Shown here piece after piece: positions 10,461 through 21,300 of a stretch of 64,000 nt of DNA; position 1 is the stretch's first letter; every line of letters starts with the position of its first letter. The stretch lies in the NCBI GenBank assembly GCA_950022655.1, contig OX465579.1:180672303-180736302 (forward strand), read 5' to 3'. A program made the position numbers and the translations under genes. Source of the DNA: Alentia gelatinosa (taxonomy: Eukaryota; Annelida; Polychaeta; Phyllodocida; Polynoidae). The notes beneath the pieces were generated by a model, which had not been told where the DNA came from, did not search any database, and saw nothing but the letters and a program-made list of their open reading frames with translations.

Positions 10461-12637
10461 GTGTACAGGTGGGCAGGTGGGTAAAGGTGTGTACAGGTGT
10501 GTAGGTGTGTACAGGTGGGCAGGTGTGTACAGGTGGGTAGGTGTGTACAGGTGTGTACAGGTGTGTACAGGTGGGTAGGTGTGTACAGGTGGGTAGGTGT
10601 GTACAGGTGTGTACAGGTGGGCAGGTGTGTACAGGTGTGTACAGGTGTGTACAGGTGTGTACAGGTGTGTACAGGTGGGCAGGTGTGTACAGGTGTGTAC
10701 AGGTGTGTACAGGTGTGTAGGTGTGTACAGGTGTGTACAGGTGGGTAGGTGTGTACAGGTGGGTAGGTGTGTACAGGTGGGTAGGTGTGTACAGGTGGGT
10801 AGGTGTGTACAGGTGGGTAGGTGTGTACAGGTGTGTACAGTTGGGCAGGTGTGTACAGGTGGGCAGGTGTGTACAGGTGGGCAGGTGTGTACAGGTGGGT
10901 AGGTGTGTACAGGTGTGTACAGGTGTGTACAGGTGGGTAGGTGTGTACAGGTGGGTAGGTGTGTACAGGTGGGTAGGTGTGTACAGGTGGGTAGGTGTGT
11001 ACAGGTGTGTACAGGTGGGCAGGTGTGTACAGGTGGGTAGGTGTGTACAGGTGGGCAGGTGGGTAGGTGTGTACAGGTGGGTAGGTGTGTACAGGTGTGT
11101 ACAGGTGTGTACAGGTGGGCAGGTGGGTAGGCGTGTACAGGTGTGTAGGTGTGTACAGGTGTGTACAGGTGTGTACAGGTGGGTAGGTGTGTACAGGTGA
11201 GTACAGGTGTGTACAGGTGTGTACAGGTGGGTAGGTGTGTACAGGTGTGTACAGGTGGGTAGGTGTGTACAGGTGGGTAGGTGTGTACAGGTGTGTACAG
11301 GTGTGTACAGGTGGGTAGGTGTGTACAGGTGAGTACAGGTGTGTACAGGTGTGTACAGGTGGGTAGGTGTGTACAGGTGTGTACAGGTGGGTAGGTGTGT
11401 ACAGGTGGGTAGGTGTGTACAGGTGGGCAGGTGTGTACAGTTGTGTAGGTGTGTACAGGTGTGTAGGTGTGTACAAGTGGGTAGGTGTGTACAGGTGGGC
11501 AGGTGTGTACAGGTGGGCAGGTGTGTAGGTGTGTACAGGTGATCAGGTGTGTACAGGTGGGCAGGTGTGTACAGGTGGGTAGGTGTGTACAGGTGGGTAG
11601 GTGTGTACAGGTGGGTAGGTGTGTACAGGTGGGTACAGGTGGGTAGGTGTGTACAGGTGGGTAGGTGTGTACAGGTGGGTACAGGTGGGTAGGTGTGTAC
11701 AGGTGGGTAGGTGTGTACAGGTGGGCAGGTGTGTACAGGTGGGCAGGTGTGTAGGTGTGTACAGGTGGGTACAGGTGGGTAGGTGTGTACAGGTGATCAG
11801 GTGTGTACAGGTGGGCAGGTGTGTACAGGTGGGTAGGTGTGTACAGGTGGGTAGGTGTGTACAGGTGGGTAGGTGTGTACAGGTGTGTACAGGTGGGTAG
11901 GTGTGTACAGGTGGGTAGGTGTGTACAGGTGTGTACAGGTGGGTAGGTGTGTACAGGTGGGTAGGTGTGTACAGGTGGGTACAGGTGGGTAGGTGTGTAC
12001 AGGTGGGTAGGTGTGTACAGGTGGGCAGGTGTGTACAGGTGGGCAGGTGGGTAGGTGTGTACAGGTGGGTACAGGTGGGTAGGTGTGTACAGGTGATCAG
12101 GTGTGTACAGGTGGGCAGGTGTGTACAGGTGGGTAGGTGTGTACAGGTGGGTAGGTGTGTACAGGTGGGTAGGTGTGTACAGATGGGTACAGGTGGGTAG
12201 GTGTGTACAGGTGGGTAGGTGTTTACAGGTGGGTAGGTGTGTACAGGTCGGTAGGCGTGTACATGTGGGTAGGTGTGTAAAGGTGTGTACAGGTGTGTAC
12301 GGGTGGGTAGGTGTGTACAGGTGGGTAGGTGTGTACAGGTGGGCGCGGTGTGTATGGGCGGGTAGGTGTGTACAGGTGTGTAGGTGTGTACGGGTGGGTA
12401 GGTGTGTACAGGTGGGTAGGTTTGTACAGGTGGGTAGGTGTGTACAGGTGGGTAGGTGTGTACAGGTGGGTAGGTGTGTACAGGTGGGCGCGGTGTGTAT
12501 GGGCGGGTAGGTGTGTACAGGTGTGTAGGTGTGTACGGGTGGGTAGGTGTGTACAGGTGGGTAGGTTTGTACAGGTGGGTAGGTGTGTACAGGTGGGTAG
12601 GTGTGTACAGGTGGGTAGGTGTGTACAGGTGGGTAGG
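10461..12637. repeat. GTGTGTACAG / GTGGGTAG two-word minisatellite, main block
   Basis: About 2.2 kb made almost entirely of a 10-base word GTGTGTACAG and an 8-base word GTGGGTAG, with variants GTGGGCAG, GTGTGTAG and GTGATCAG. The commonest unit is one of each (18 bp), but runs of the 10-mer alone also occur, so unit order varies along the array. Larger copies are visible: the block at 11619-11900 recurs at 11919-12200 (offset 300 bp), and that at 12329-12473 recurs from 12474 (offset 145 bp, marked by GGGCGCGGTGTGTATGGGCG). Frames are open on both strands but monotonous. The array ends exactly where a T-rich tract begins, which is the 3' tail of an inserted LINE. Confidence 0.97.
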
Positions 12638-14053
12638 TTTTTTTGTTTTTTTTAAAGTTTTTTATTTATCCTGGAGTTGTCACCTAGGACAGCGTGAGTC
12701 CTATCTTCCGGTGGCTCCAGCGTAATAGATGCATACCGCGTACTGCTTACTGGGTAAGCTTACAGGATGGGCGGTTTTCTTAGGGTCTAATAGATACAAA
12801 CATCTAGATAACTCCTAGTAATCCCTTGTGCTGTTTGGTCTAACCAAGTGACTTCTTAGATGGGAAAAGAAAAAGACAAATCACAGAGACCATAGTGGTC
12901 CAACAGAAGTATAACACAAAGGGCTACAAATTAGCTAAGTTAAGTACTTGCATATATAGGACAGTAGATAATTTTTGTGGGCAACTTTTTTAAGAGTATC
13001 TTTGACATGGGCAGAATAACTTAGATTACAGTCAAGTAAGACTCCTAAATATTTAAAGCACTTTACTTCATCTAGAACCTTATATCCAAGTGAGATTTCC
13101 AAACCTGGCGTTTAGTCGAGGTTGTACCTAGAACCGAACTTTTGGATTTTTGTCTTGCTAAGGTTGATGGTAAGTTTATTTGTATTGCACCAGTTGTATA
13201 CACGTGATAGGTCATTTTGGAGTAGATCGACGAGATGGGCATGATTTTTACCTGTGACGTATAGAACTGCATCGTCAGCGTACATTTTTACTTTGCAGTG
13301 TTCGATTGAGTGTTCAAGAGTGTTGATAAAAATTAAGAAGAAGAGAGGACCTAGGGTCGATCCTTGCGGGACTCCGTACGTGATAGGTTGTGGGGTTGAG
13401 AGTTGGTTGTTAGCTATTGTAGTCTGGGATCTATTTGTTAGGTAATTTTCGGACCATTTTACTATTTGTTCATGAATTCCAATATTTCTGAGTCTATGGA
13501 TTAGGATTTGGTGATGGACAGTGTCGAACGCTTTAGTGAAATCTATGTAGGCTGCTATTGTAATACTCTTTTGATCAATTCCTTGGATAATGTCATCAGT
13601 AAAATCGGCTATTGTCTGGGTGGTTGAAAAGTTCTTTCGGAATCCTCCCTGGTTAGTGCTAAGGAGGTTGTGTTCATTTAAGTAATTTGATACGTGTTTA
13701 TGGATGATTTTTTCAATTAATTTACCAGGAAGTGCTAAAAGTGAGATAGGGCGTAGGTTTATTACTTCATGTTTGAAACCGGGTTTTGGTATAGGTGTCA
13801 CTCGAGCCTGTTTCCATGCCTGGGGATATTTAGCAGTGGAGATGATAAGGTTAAATAAGTGTGTTAGTTGGGGTATCAGGATTTCGAAGCTGTCTTTTAA
13901 TACTCGTGCCGACAGCCCTTCAAGTGCTGAGGATTTTTTAGTGACGATGGTCTTTATCATGTCCGAAATTTCTTCACTAGATATTATTATTTCTTCCATA
14001 GCCCTGTCGGATGGTGCATCAGCCGGTACCCAACGTTTATCGAATTTGTACAT
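12638..14053 (-). mobile_element. 5'-truncated LINE (non-LTR retrotransposon) inserted in the minisatellite
   Basis: A minus-strand LINE copy of about 1.4 kb. Its 3' end is an A-rich tail, seen on the plus strand as a T-rich tract at 12638-12664, with a polyadenylation signal AATAAA (plus TTTATT, 12661-12666) overlapping the start of the tail. Its 5' end is abrupt, within the region before the reverse-transcriptase domain, at about 14053. The same minisatellite lies on both sides: GTGTGTACAGGTGGGTAGG ends at 12637 and reappears at 14054-14072. This is the expected picture for target-primed reverse transcription into a pre-existing array, with 5' truncation. The target-site duplication cannot be told apart from the repeat itself. 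The clade looks Jockey/CR1-like from RT motifs, but I would not fix it further. Confidence 0.9.
12845..14051 (-). pseudogene. LINE ORF2 reverse transcriptase, truncated and with premature stops
   Basis: Remnant of the polymerase ORF of the LINE above. The longest open stretch runs from about 14051 to a TAA at 13112-13114. It shows the ordered RT motifs: SALEGLSARVLK, ARVTPIPKPG, NLRPISLLALPGKLIEKI, GGFRKNFSTTQT, AYIDFTKAFDTV (first catalytic Asp), YGVPQGSTLGPL, then MYADDAVLY (the catalytic YADD box) and NKLTINLSKTK. After the TAA the same frame continues for 58 codons with recognisable post-RT sequence (FKYLGVLLD, HVKDTLKKV, YICKYLT) to a TAG at 12935-12937. A third piece in a shifted frame (ILLLDHYGLCD) reaches about 12850. 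The endonuclease and everything 5' of the RT are missing. The first residues of the extended frame (14054-14209) are translated minisatellite and flank, not LINE. It is a dead copy. Confidence 0.9.
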
Positions 14054-14168
14054 GTGTGTACAGGTGGGTAGGTGTGTACAGGTGGGTAGGTGTGTACAGG
14101 TGTGTAGGTGTGGACAGGTGGGCAGGTGGGCAGGTGTGTACAGATGTGTACAGGTGGGTAGGTGGGCG
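14054..14168. repeat. GTGTGTACAG / GTGGGTAG minisatellite, right-hand remnant
   Basis: The same two words as at 10461-12637, for about 115 bp, ending at GTGGGCGGCG. It is the part of the array stranded to the right of the LINE insertion. It also explains the odd Thr-Cys-His-Leu-Pro residues at the start of the long minus-strand frame that runs into the reverse transcriptase. Confidence 0.93.
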
Positions 14169-14250
14169 GCGTTTTTACGTAAAGTCATTCTGAACTGCTC
14201 CTTTGACAACTCCTCACCTCGTGTTATAAACGACGGCAGAGATCTGGAAT

Positions 14251-14715
14251 CTCTGTACTACCCACATTCCACGACCAGCTCTGTGTTTTCTGTGTGGTCC
14301 ACGGCCCGTCTGATAGTTTAGGATCGTAGAAGGAGACCCTTCTCTGTACTACCCACATTCCACAACTAGCTCTGTGTTTTCTGTGTGGTCCACGGCCCGT
14401 CTGATAGTTTAGGATCGTAGAAGGAGACCCTTCTCTGTACTACCCACATTCCACAACTAGCTCTGTGTTTTCTGTGTGGTCCACGGCCCGTCTGATAGTT
14501 TAGGATCGTAGAAGGAGACCCTTCTCTGTACTACCCACATTCCACAACTAGCTCTGTGTTTTCTGTGTGGTCCACGGCCCGTCTGATAGTTTAGGATCGT
14601 AGAAGGAGACCCTTCTCTGTACTACCCACATTCCACAACTAGCTCTGTGTTTTCTGTGTGGTCCACGGCCCGTCTGATAGTTTAGGATCGTAGAAGGAGA
14701 CCCTTCTCTGTACCT
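14251..14715. repeat. 91-bp tandem repeat, five full copies
   Basis: CTCTGTACTACCCACATTCC starts at 14251, 14342, 14433, 14524 and 14615 at an exact 91-bp period, and a partial sixth copy begins at 14706 before diverging at CTCTGTACCTCGG. Copies two to five look identical. The first differs in ACGACCAGCT against ACAACTAGCT. Such uniformity means a young expansion. The period is not a multiple of three and no gene is evident. The 80 bp to its left (14169-14250) are single-copy. Confidence 0.95.
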
Positions 14716-15263
14716 CGGACAAGGGTTGTATATTGATATTTTTATGTCTGTTGGCTAAGAAAGTCTGAGCCGTTCATAAAGTCGTCCATAAGTGTTGAAT
14801 AAAGTTGACCCACATCGTCCCCGGGTGTCTATGACCTACAGAAAAGGGTCCATACATATGAGCCTAATTTATTTAACGGGCGCCTGGAATTTAACTACTG
14901 AGAGAAGACATTTTAATGTTCGCACTGCTCAGTGAGTATTGCAAAGTATCTCTATAAGTGAACAAAAACTGTCAAAAGCCTCAGATCACTATGTCGCTGC
15001 AGTCAGGTTCTCTTTGCCCTACACCTTGAAAAAGAAGAAACGTATAAATCTCATAAATCAAAAGAGGTGACAATATATTCCACTGGTATTCAATATAAAA
15101 CAATATCACTATCGTGTTTCTATCAGCACATTGATATATGAGAGGGATTTACAGTGAAGGGTTCTACACCACCACCTACTGACCCCTCACCCCCCTCAAC
15201 CAGTCCACCTCACACTTATTGGCCTTCACTTGAGCAGCTCTCTGTAGTGTCCAGTGTTAAGTG
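14716..15263. other. Single-copy spacer, no gene recognised
   Basis: Moderately AT-rich DNA with an isolated AATAAA at 14798-14803 and no open frame of note. I see no repeat, RNA gene or transposon end in it. Confidence 0.6.
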
Positions 15264-15389
15264 ATGAGATTTACGTCTGAGCGGGTTTCTGGTCGGGACT
15301 TTATTGAACCCGTGTCCGGGGGAGATGAAGCTTTCACCGACACCCTCAGGACCCTGAGTGGCCAGTCTCCCACTACGGTGAGTCTGTGA
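15264..15389 (+). other. Possible short coding exon ending at a GTGAGT splice donor
   Basis: An ATG at 15264 follows an in-frame stop (TAA, 15258-15260) and opens 38 codons beginning MRFTSERVSG and ending LSGQSPTT. The next bases, from 15378, are GTGAGT, a strong match to the eukaryotic 5' splice-donor consensus, in phase 0. Read through, the frame stops at 15387-15389 (41 codons). The composition is protein-like and mixed, unlike the repeat-derived frames around it. I recognise no family. If it is real, the 26-kb satellite just downstream would lie in its intron. It could equally be a chance frame. Confidence 0.25.
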
Positions 15390-18300
15390 GCTGTTCGGGG
15401 TGTGTCACTGTCTGTACAGACTGTCAGCGTGTAGAGGTGTGTCACTGTCTGTACAGACTGTCAGGGTGTGTCACTGTCTGTACAGACTGTCAGCGTGTAG
15501 AGGTGTAGACTGTACACCAGACACCTCGTACAGAGGGAGGAGTGTAGACTCGTGTGGTGAGTCACTCATAGAACTGGTCACACACAGAGCAGACTGTCAG
15601 CGTGTAGAGGTGTAGACTGTCTGTACACCGGACACCTCGTACAGAGGGAGGAGTGTAGACTCGTCTGGTGAGTCACTCATAGAACTGGTCACACACAGAG
15701 CAGACTGTCAGCGTGTAGAGGTGTAGACTGTACACCGGACACCTCGTACAGAGGGAGGAGTGTAGACTCGTGTGGTGAGTCACTCATAGAACTGGTCACA
15801 CACAGAGCAGACTGTCAGCGTGTAGACTGTACACCGGACACCTCGTACAGAGGGAGGAGTGTAGACTCGTGTGGTGAGTCACTCATAGAACTGGTCACAC
15901 ATAGAGCAGACTGTCAGCGTGTAGACTGTACACCGGACACCTCCTACAGAGGTAGGAGTGTAGACTCGTGTGGTGAGTCACTCATAGAACTGATCACACA
16001 CAGAGCAGACTGTCAGCGTGTAGACTGTCTGTACACCGGACACCTCGTACAGAGGGAGGAGTGTAGACTCGTGTGTTGAGTCACTCATAGAACTGATCAC
16101 ACACAGAGCAGACTGTCAGCGTGTAGAGGTGTAGACTGTCTGTACACCGGACACCTCATACAGAGGGAGGAGTGTAGACTCGTGTGGGGAGTCACTCATA
16201 GAACTGATCACACACAGAGCAGACTGTCAGCGTGTAGAGGTGTAGACTGTACACCGGACACCTCGTACAGAGGGAGGAGTGTAGACTCGTGTGGTGAGTC
16301 ACTCATAGAACTGGTCACACATAGAGCAGACTGTCAGCGTGTAGACTGTACACCGGACACCTCGTACAGAGGGAGGAGTGTAGACTCGTGTGGTGAGTCA
16401 CTCATAGAACTGATCACACACAGAGCAGACTGTCAGCGTGTAGACTGTCTGTACACCAGACACCTCGTACAGAGGGAGGAGTGTAGACTCGTGTGTTGAG
16501 TCACTCATAGAACTGATCACACACAGAGCAGACTGTCAGCGTGTAGAGGTGTAGACTGTCTGTACACCAGACACCTCGTACAGAGGAAGGAGTGTAGACT
16601 CGTGTGATGAGTCACTCATAGAACTGGTCACACACAGAGCAGACTGTCAGCGTGTAGACTGTCTGTACACCGGACACCTCGTACAGAGGGAGGAGTGTAG
16701 ACTTGTGTGGTGAGTCACTCATGGAACTGGTCACACACAGAGCAGACTGTCAGTGTGTAGAGGTGTAGACTGTACACCGGACACCTCGTACAGAGGGAGG
16801 AGTGTAGACTCGTGTGGTGAGTCACTCATAGAACTGGTCACACACAGAGCAGACTGTCAGCATGTAGAGGTGTAGACTGTCTGTACACCAGACACCTCGT
16901 ACAGAGGGAGGAGTGTAGACTCGTGTGGTGAGTCACTCATAGAACTGGTCATACACAGAGCAGACTGTCAGCGTGTAGAGGTGTAGACTGTCTGTACACC
17001 GGACACCTCGTACAGAGGGAGGAGTGTAGACTCGTGTGGTGAGTCACTCATAGAACTGGTCACACACAGAGCAGACTGTCAGCGTGTAGACTGTCTGTAC
17101 ACCGGACACCTCGTACAGAGGGCGGAGTGTAGACTTGTGTGGTGAGTCACTCATAGAACTGGTCACACACAGAGCAGACTATCAGCATGTAGAGGTGTAG
17201 ACTGTCTGTACACCGGACACCTCGTACAGAGGGAGGAGTGTAGACTTGTGTGGTGAGTCACTCATAGAACTGGTCACACACAGAGCAGACTGTCAGCGTG
17301 TAGAGGTGTAGACTCTCTGTACACCGGACACCTTGTACAGAGGGTGGAGTGTAGACTCGTGTGGTGAGTCACTCATAGAACTGGTCACACACAGAGCAGA
17401 CTGTCAGCGTGTAGAGGTGTAGACTGTACACCGGACACCTCGTACAGAGGGAGGAGTGTAGACTCGTGTGGTGAGTCACTCATAGAACTGGTCACACACA
17501 GAGCAGACTGTCAGCATGTAGAGGTGTAGACTGTACACCGGACACCTCGTACAGAGGGCGGAGTGTAGACTCGTGTGGTGAGTCACTCATAGAACTGGTC
17601 ACACACAGAGCAGACTGTCAGCGTGTAGAGGTGTAGACTGTACACCGGACACCTCGTACAGAGGGAGGAGTGTAGACTTGTGTGGTGAGTCACTCATAGA
17701 ACTGGTCACACACAGAGCAGACAGTCAGCGTGTAGACTGTCTGTACACCGGACACCTCGTACAGAGGGCGGAGTGTAGACTTGTGTGGTGAGTCACTCAT
17801 AGAACTGGTCACACACAGAGCAGACTATCAGCATGTAGAGGTGTAGACTGTCTGTACACCGGACACCTCGTACAGAGGGAGGAGTGTAGACTTGTGTGGT
17901 GAGTCACTCATAGAACTGGTCACACACAGAGCAGACTGTCCGCGTGTAGAGGTGTAGACTGTCTGTACACCGGACACCTCGTACAGAGGGAGGAGTGTAG
18001 ACTCGTGTGGGGAGTCGCTCATAGAACTGGTCATACACAAAGCAGACTGTCAGCGTGTAGAGGTGTAGACTCTCTGTACACCGGACACCTTGTACAGAGG
18101 GTGGAGTGTAGACTCGTGTGGTGAGTCACTCATAGAACTGGTCACACACAGAGCAGACTGTCAGCGTGTAGAGGTGTAGACTGTACACCGGACACCTCGT
18201 ACAGAGGGAGGAGTGTAGACTCGTTTGGTGAGTCACTCATAGAACTGGTCACACACAGAGCAGACTGTCAGCATGTAGAGGTGTAGACTGTACACCGGAC

Positions 18301-21300
18301 ACCTCGTACAGAGGGCGGAGTGTAGACTCGTGTGGTGAGTCACTCATAGAACTGGTCACACACAGAGCAGACTGTCAGCGTGTAGAGGTGTAGACTGTAC
18401 ACCGGACACCTCGTACAGAGGGAGGAGTGTAGACTCGTGTGGTGAGTCGCTCATAGAACTGGTCACACAAAGAGCAGACTGTCAGCATGTAGAGGTGTAG
18501 ACTGTCTGTACACCGGACACCTCGTACAGAGGGAGGAGTGTAGACTCGTGTGGTGAGTCACTCATAGAACTGGTCACACACAGAGCAGACTGTCAGCGTG
18601 TAGAGGTGTAGACTGTCTGTACACCGGACACCTCGTACAGAGGGAGGAGTGTAGACTTGTGTGGTGAGTCACTCATAGAACTGGTCACACACAGAGCAGA
18701 CTGTCAGCGTGTAGACTGTCTGTACACCGGACACCTCGTACAGAGGGAGGAGTGTAGACTCGTGTGGTGAGTCACTCATAGAACTTGTCACACACAGAGC
18801 AGACTGTCAGCGTGTAGAGGTGTAGACTGTCTGTACACCGGACACCTCGTACAGAGGGAGGAGTGTAGACTCGTGTGGTGAGTCACTCATAGAACTGGTC
18901 ACACACAGAGCAGACTGTCAGCGTGTAGAGGTGTGTCACTGTCTGTACACTGGACACCTCGTACAGAGGAAGGAGTGTAGACTCGTGTGGTGAGTCGCTC
19001 ATAGAACTGGTCACACACAGAGCAGACTGTCAGCGTGTAGAGGTGTAGACTGTCTGTACACCGGACACCTCGTACAGAGGGAGGAGTGTAGACTTGTGTG
19101 GTGAGTTACTCATAGAACTGGTCACACACAGAGCAGACTGTCAGCGTGTAGACTGTCTGTACACCGGACACCTCGTACAGAGGGAGGAGTGTAGACTCGT
19201 GTGGTGAGTCACTCATAGAACTGGTCACACACAGAGCAGACTGTCAGTGTGTAGAGGTGTAGACTGTACACCGGACACCTCGTACAGAGGGAGGAGTGTA
19301 GACTCGTGTGGTGAGTCACTCATAGAACTGGTCACACACAGAGCAGACTGTCAGCGTGTAGAGGTGTAGACTGTCTGTACACCGGACACCTCGTACAGAG
19401 GGAGGAGTGTAGACTCGTGTGGTGAGTCACTCATAGAACTGGTCACACACAGAGCAGACTGTCAGCGTGTAGACTGTACACCGGACACCTCGTACAGAGG
19501 GAGGAGTGTAGACTCTTGTGGTGAGTCACTCATAGAACTGATCACACACAGAGCAGACTGTCAGCGTGTAGACTGTCTGTACACCGGACACCTCGTACAG
19601 AGGGAGGAGGGTAGACTCGTGTGGTGAGTCACTCATAGAACTGATCACACACAGAGCAGACTGTCAGCGTGTAGAGGTGTAGACTGTCTGTACACCAGAC
19701 ACCTCGTACAGAGGGAGGAGTGTAGACTCGTGTGATGAGTCACTCATAGAACTGGTCACACACAGAGCAGACTGTCAGCGTGTAGACTGTCTGTACACCG
19801 GACACCTCGTACAGAGGGAGGAGTGTAGACTTGTGTGGTGAGTCACTCATAGAACTGGTCACACACAGAGCAGACTGTCAGCGTGTAGAGGTGTAGACTG
19901 TACACCGGACACCTCGTACAGAGGGAGGAGTGTAGACTCGTGTGGTGAGTCACTCATAGAACTGGTCACACACAGAGCAGACTGTCAGCATGTAGAGGTG
20001 TAGACTGTACACCGGACACCTCGTACAGAGGGCGGAATGTAGACTCGTGTGGTGAGTCACTCATAGAACTGGTCACACACAGAGCAGACTGTCAGCGTGT
20101 AGAGGTGTAGACTGTACACCGGACACCTCGTACAGAGGAAGGAGTGTAGACTCGTGTGGTGAGTCGCTCATAGAACTGGTCACACAAAGAGCAGACTGTC
20201 AGCGTGTAGAGGTGTAGACTGTCTGTACACCGGACACCTCGTACAGAGGGAGGAGTGTAGACTCGTGTGGTGAGTCACTCATAGAACTGGTCACACACAG
20301 AGCAGACTGTCAGCGTGTAGAGGTGTAGACTGTCTGTACAGCGGACACCTCGTACAGAGGGAGGAGTGTAGACTTGTGTGGTGAGTCACTCATAGAACTG
20401 GTCACACACAGAGCAGACTGTCAGCGTGTAGAGGTGTAGACTGTCTGTACACCGGACACCTCGTACAGAGGGAGGAGTGTAGACTCGTGTGGTGAGTCAC
20501 TCATAGAACTGGTCACACACAGAGCAGACTGTCAGCGTGTAGAGGTGTAGACTGTACACCGGACACCTCGTACAGAGGAAGGAGTGTAGACTCGTGTGGT
20601 GAGTCGCTCATAGAACTGGTCACACACAGAGCAGACTGTCAGCGTGTAGAGGTGTAGACTGACTGTACACCGGACACCTCGTACAGAGGGAGGAGTGTAG
20701 ACTTGTGTGGTGAGTCACTCATAGAACTGGTCACACACAGAGCAGACTGTCAGCGTGTAGACTGTCTGTACACCGGACACCTCGTACAGAGGGAGGAGTG
20801 TAGACTCGTGTGGTGAGTCACTCATAGAACTGGTCACACACAGAGCAGACTGTCAGCATGTAGAGGTGTAGACTGTCTGTACACCGGACACCTCGTACAG
20901 AGGGAGGAGTGTAGACTCATGTGGTGAGTCGCTCATAGAACTGGTCACACACAGAGCAGACTGTCAGCGTGTAGAGGTGTAGACTGACTGTACACCGGAC
21001 ACCTCGTACAGAGGGAGGAGTGTAGACTCGTGTGGTGAGTCGCTCATAGAACTGGTCACACACAGAGCAGACTGTCAGCGTGTAGAGGTGTAGACTGTCT
21101 GTACACCGGACACCTCGTACAGAGGGAGGAGTGTAAACTCGTGTGGGGAGTCACTCATAGAACTGGTCACACACAGAGCAGACTGTCAGCGTGTAGACTG
21201 TCTGTAGACGGGACACCTCGTACAGAGGGAGGAGTGTAGACTCGTGTGGTGAGTCGCTCATAGAACTGGTCACACACAGAGCAGACTGTCAGCGTGTAGA

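Noticed and set aside
10421..11476. 351-codon Tyr-Thr-Pro-rich minus-strand frame and plus-strand Val-Gly-Arg-Cys frames
   Set aside because: Both strands are open across the same two-word minisatellite, with no non-repeat coding context.
14054..14209. N-terminal domain of a novel repeat-reverse transcriptase fusion
   Set aside because: The repeat part is the right flank of the minisatellite into which the LINE inserted, the frame begins at TTG, and the join is the LINE 5' truncation point.
14169..14250. Minus-strand residues around SLPSF and FRMTLRKN resembling the tail of another LINE RT
   Set aside because: Too short and too weak; the resemblance rests on a few residues with no second motif.
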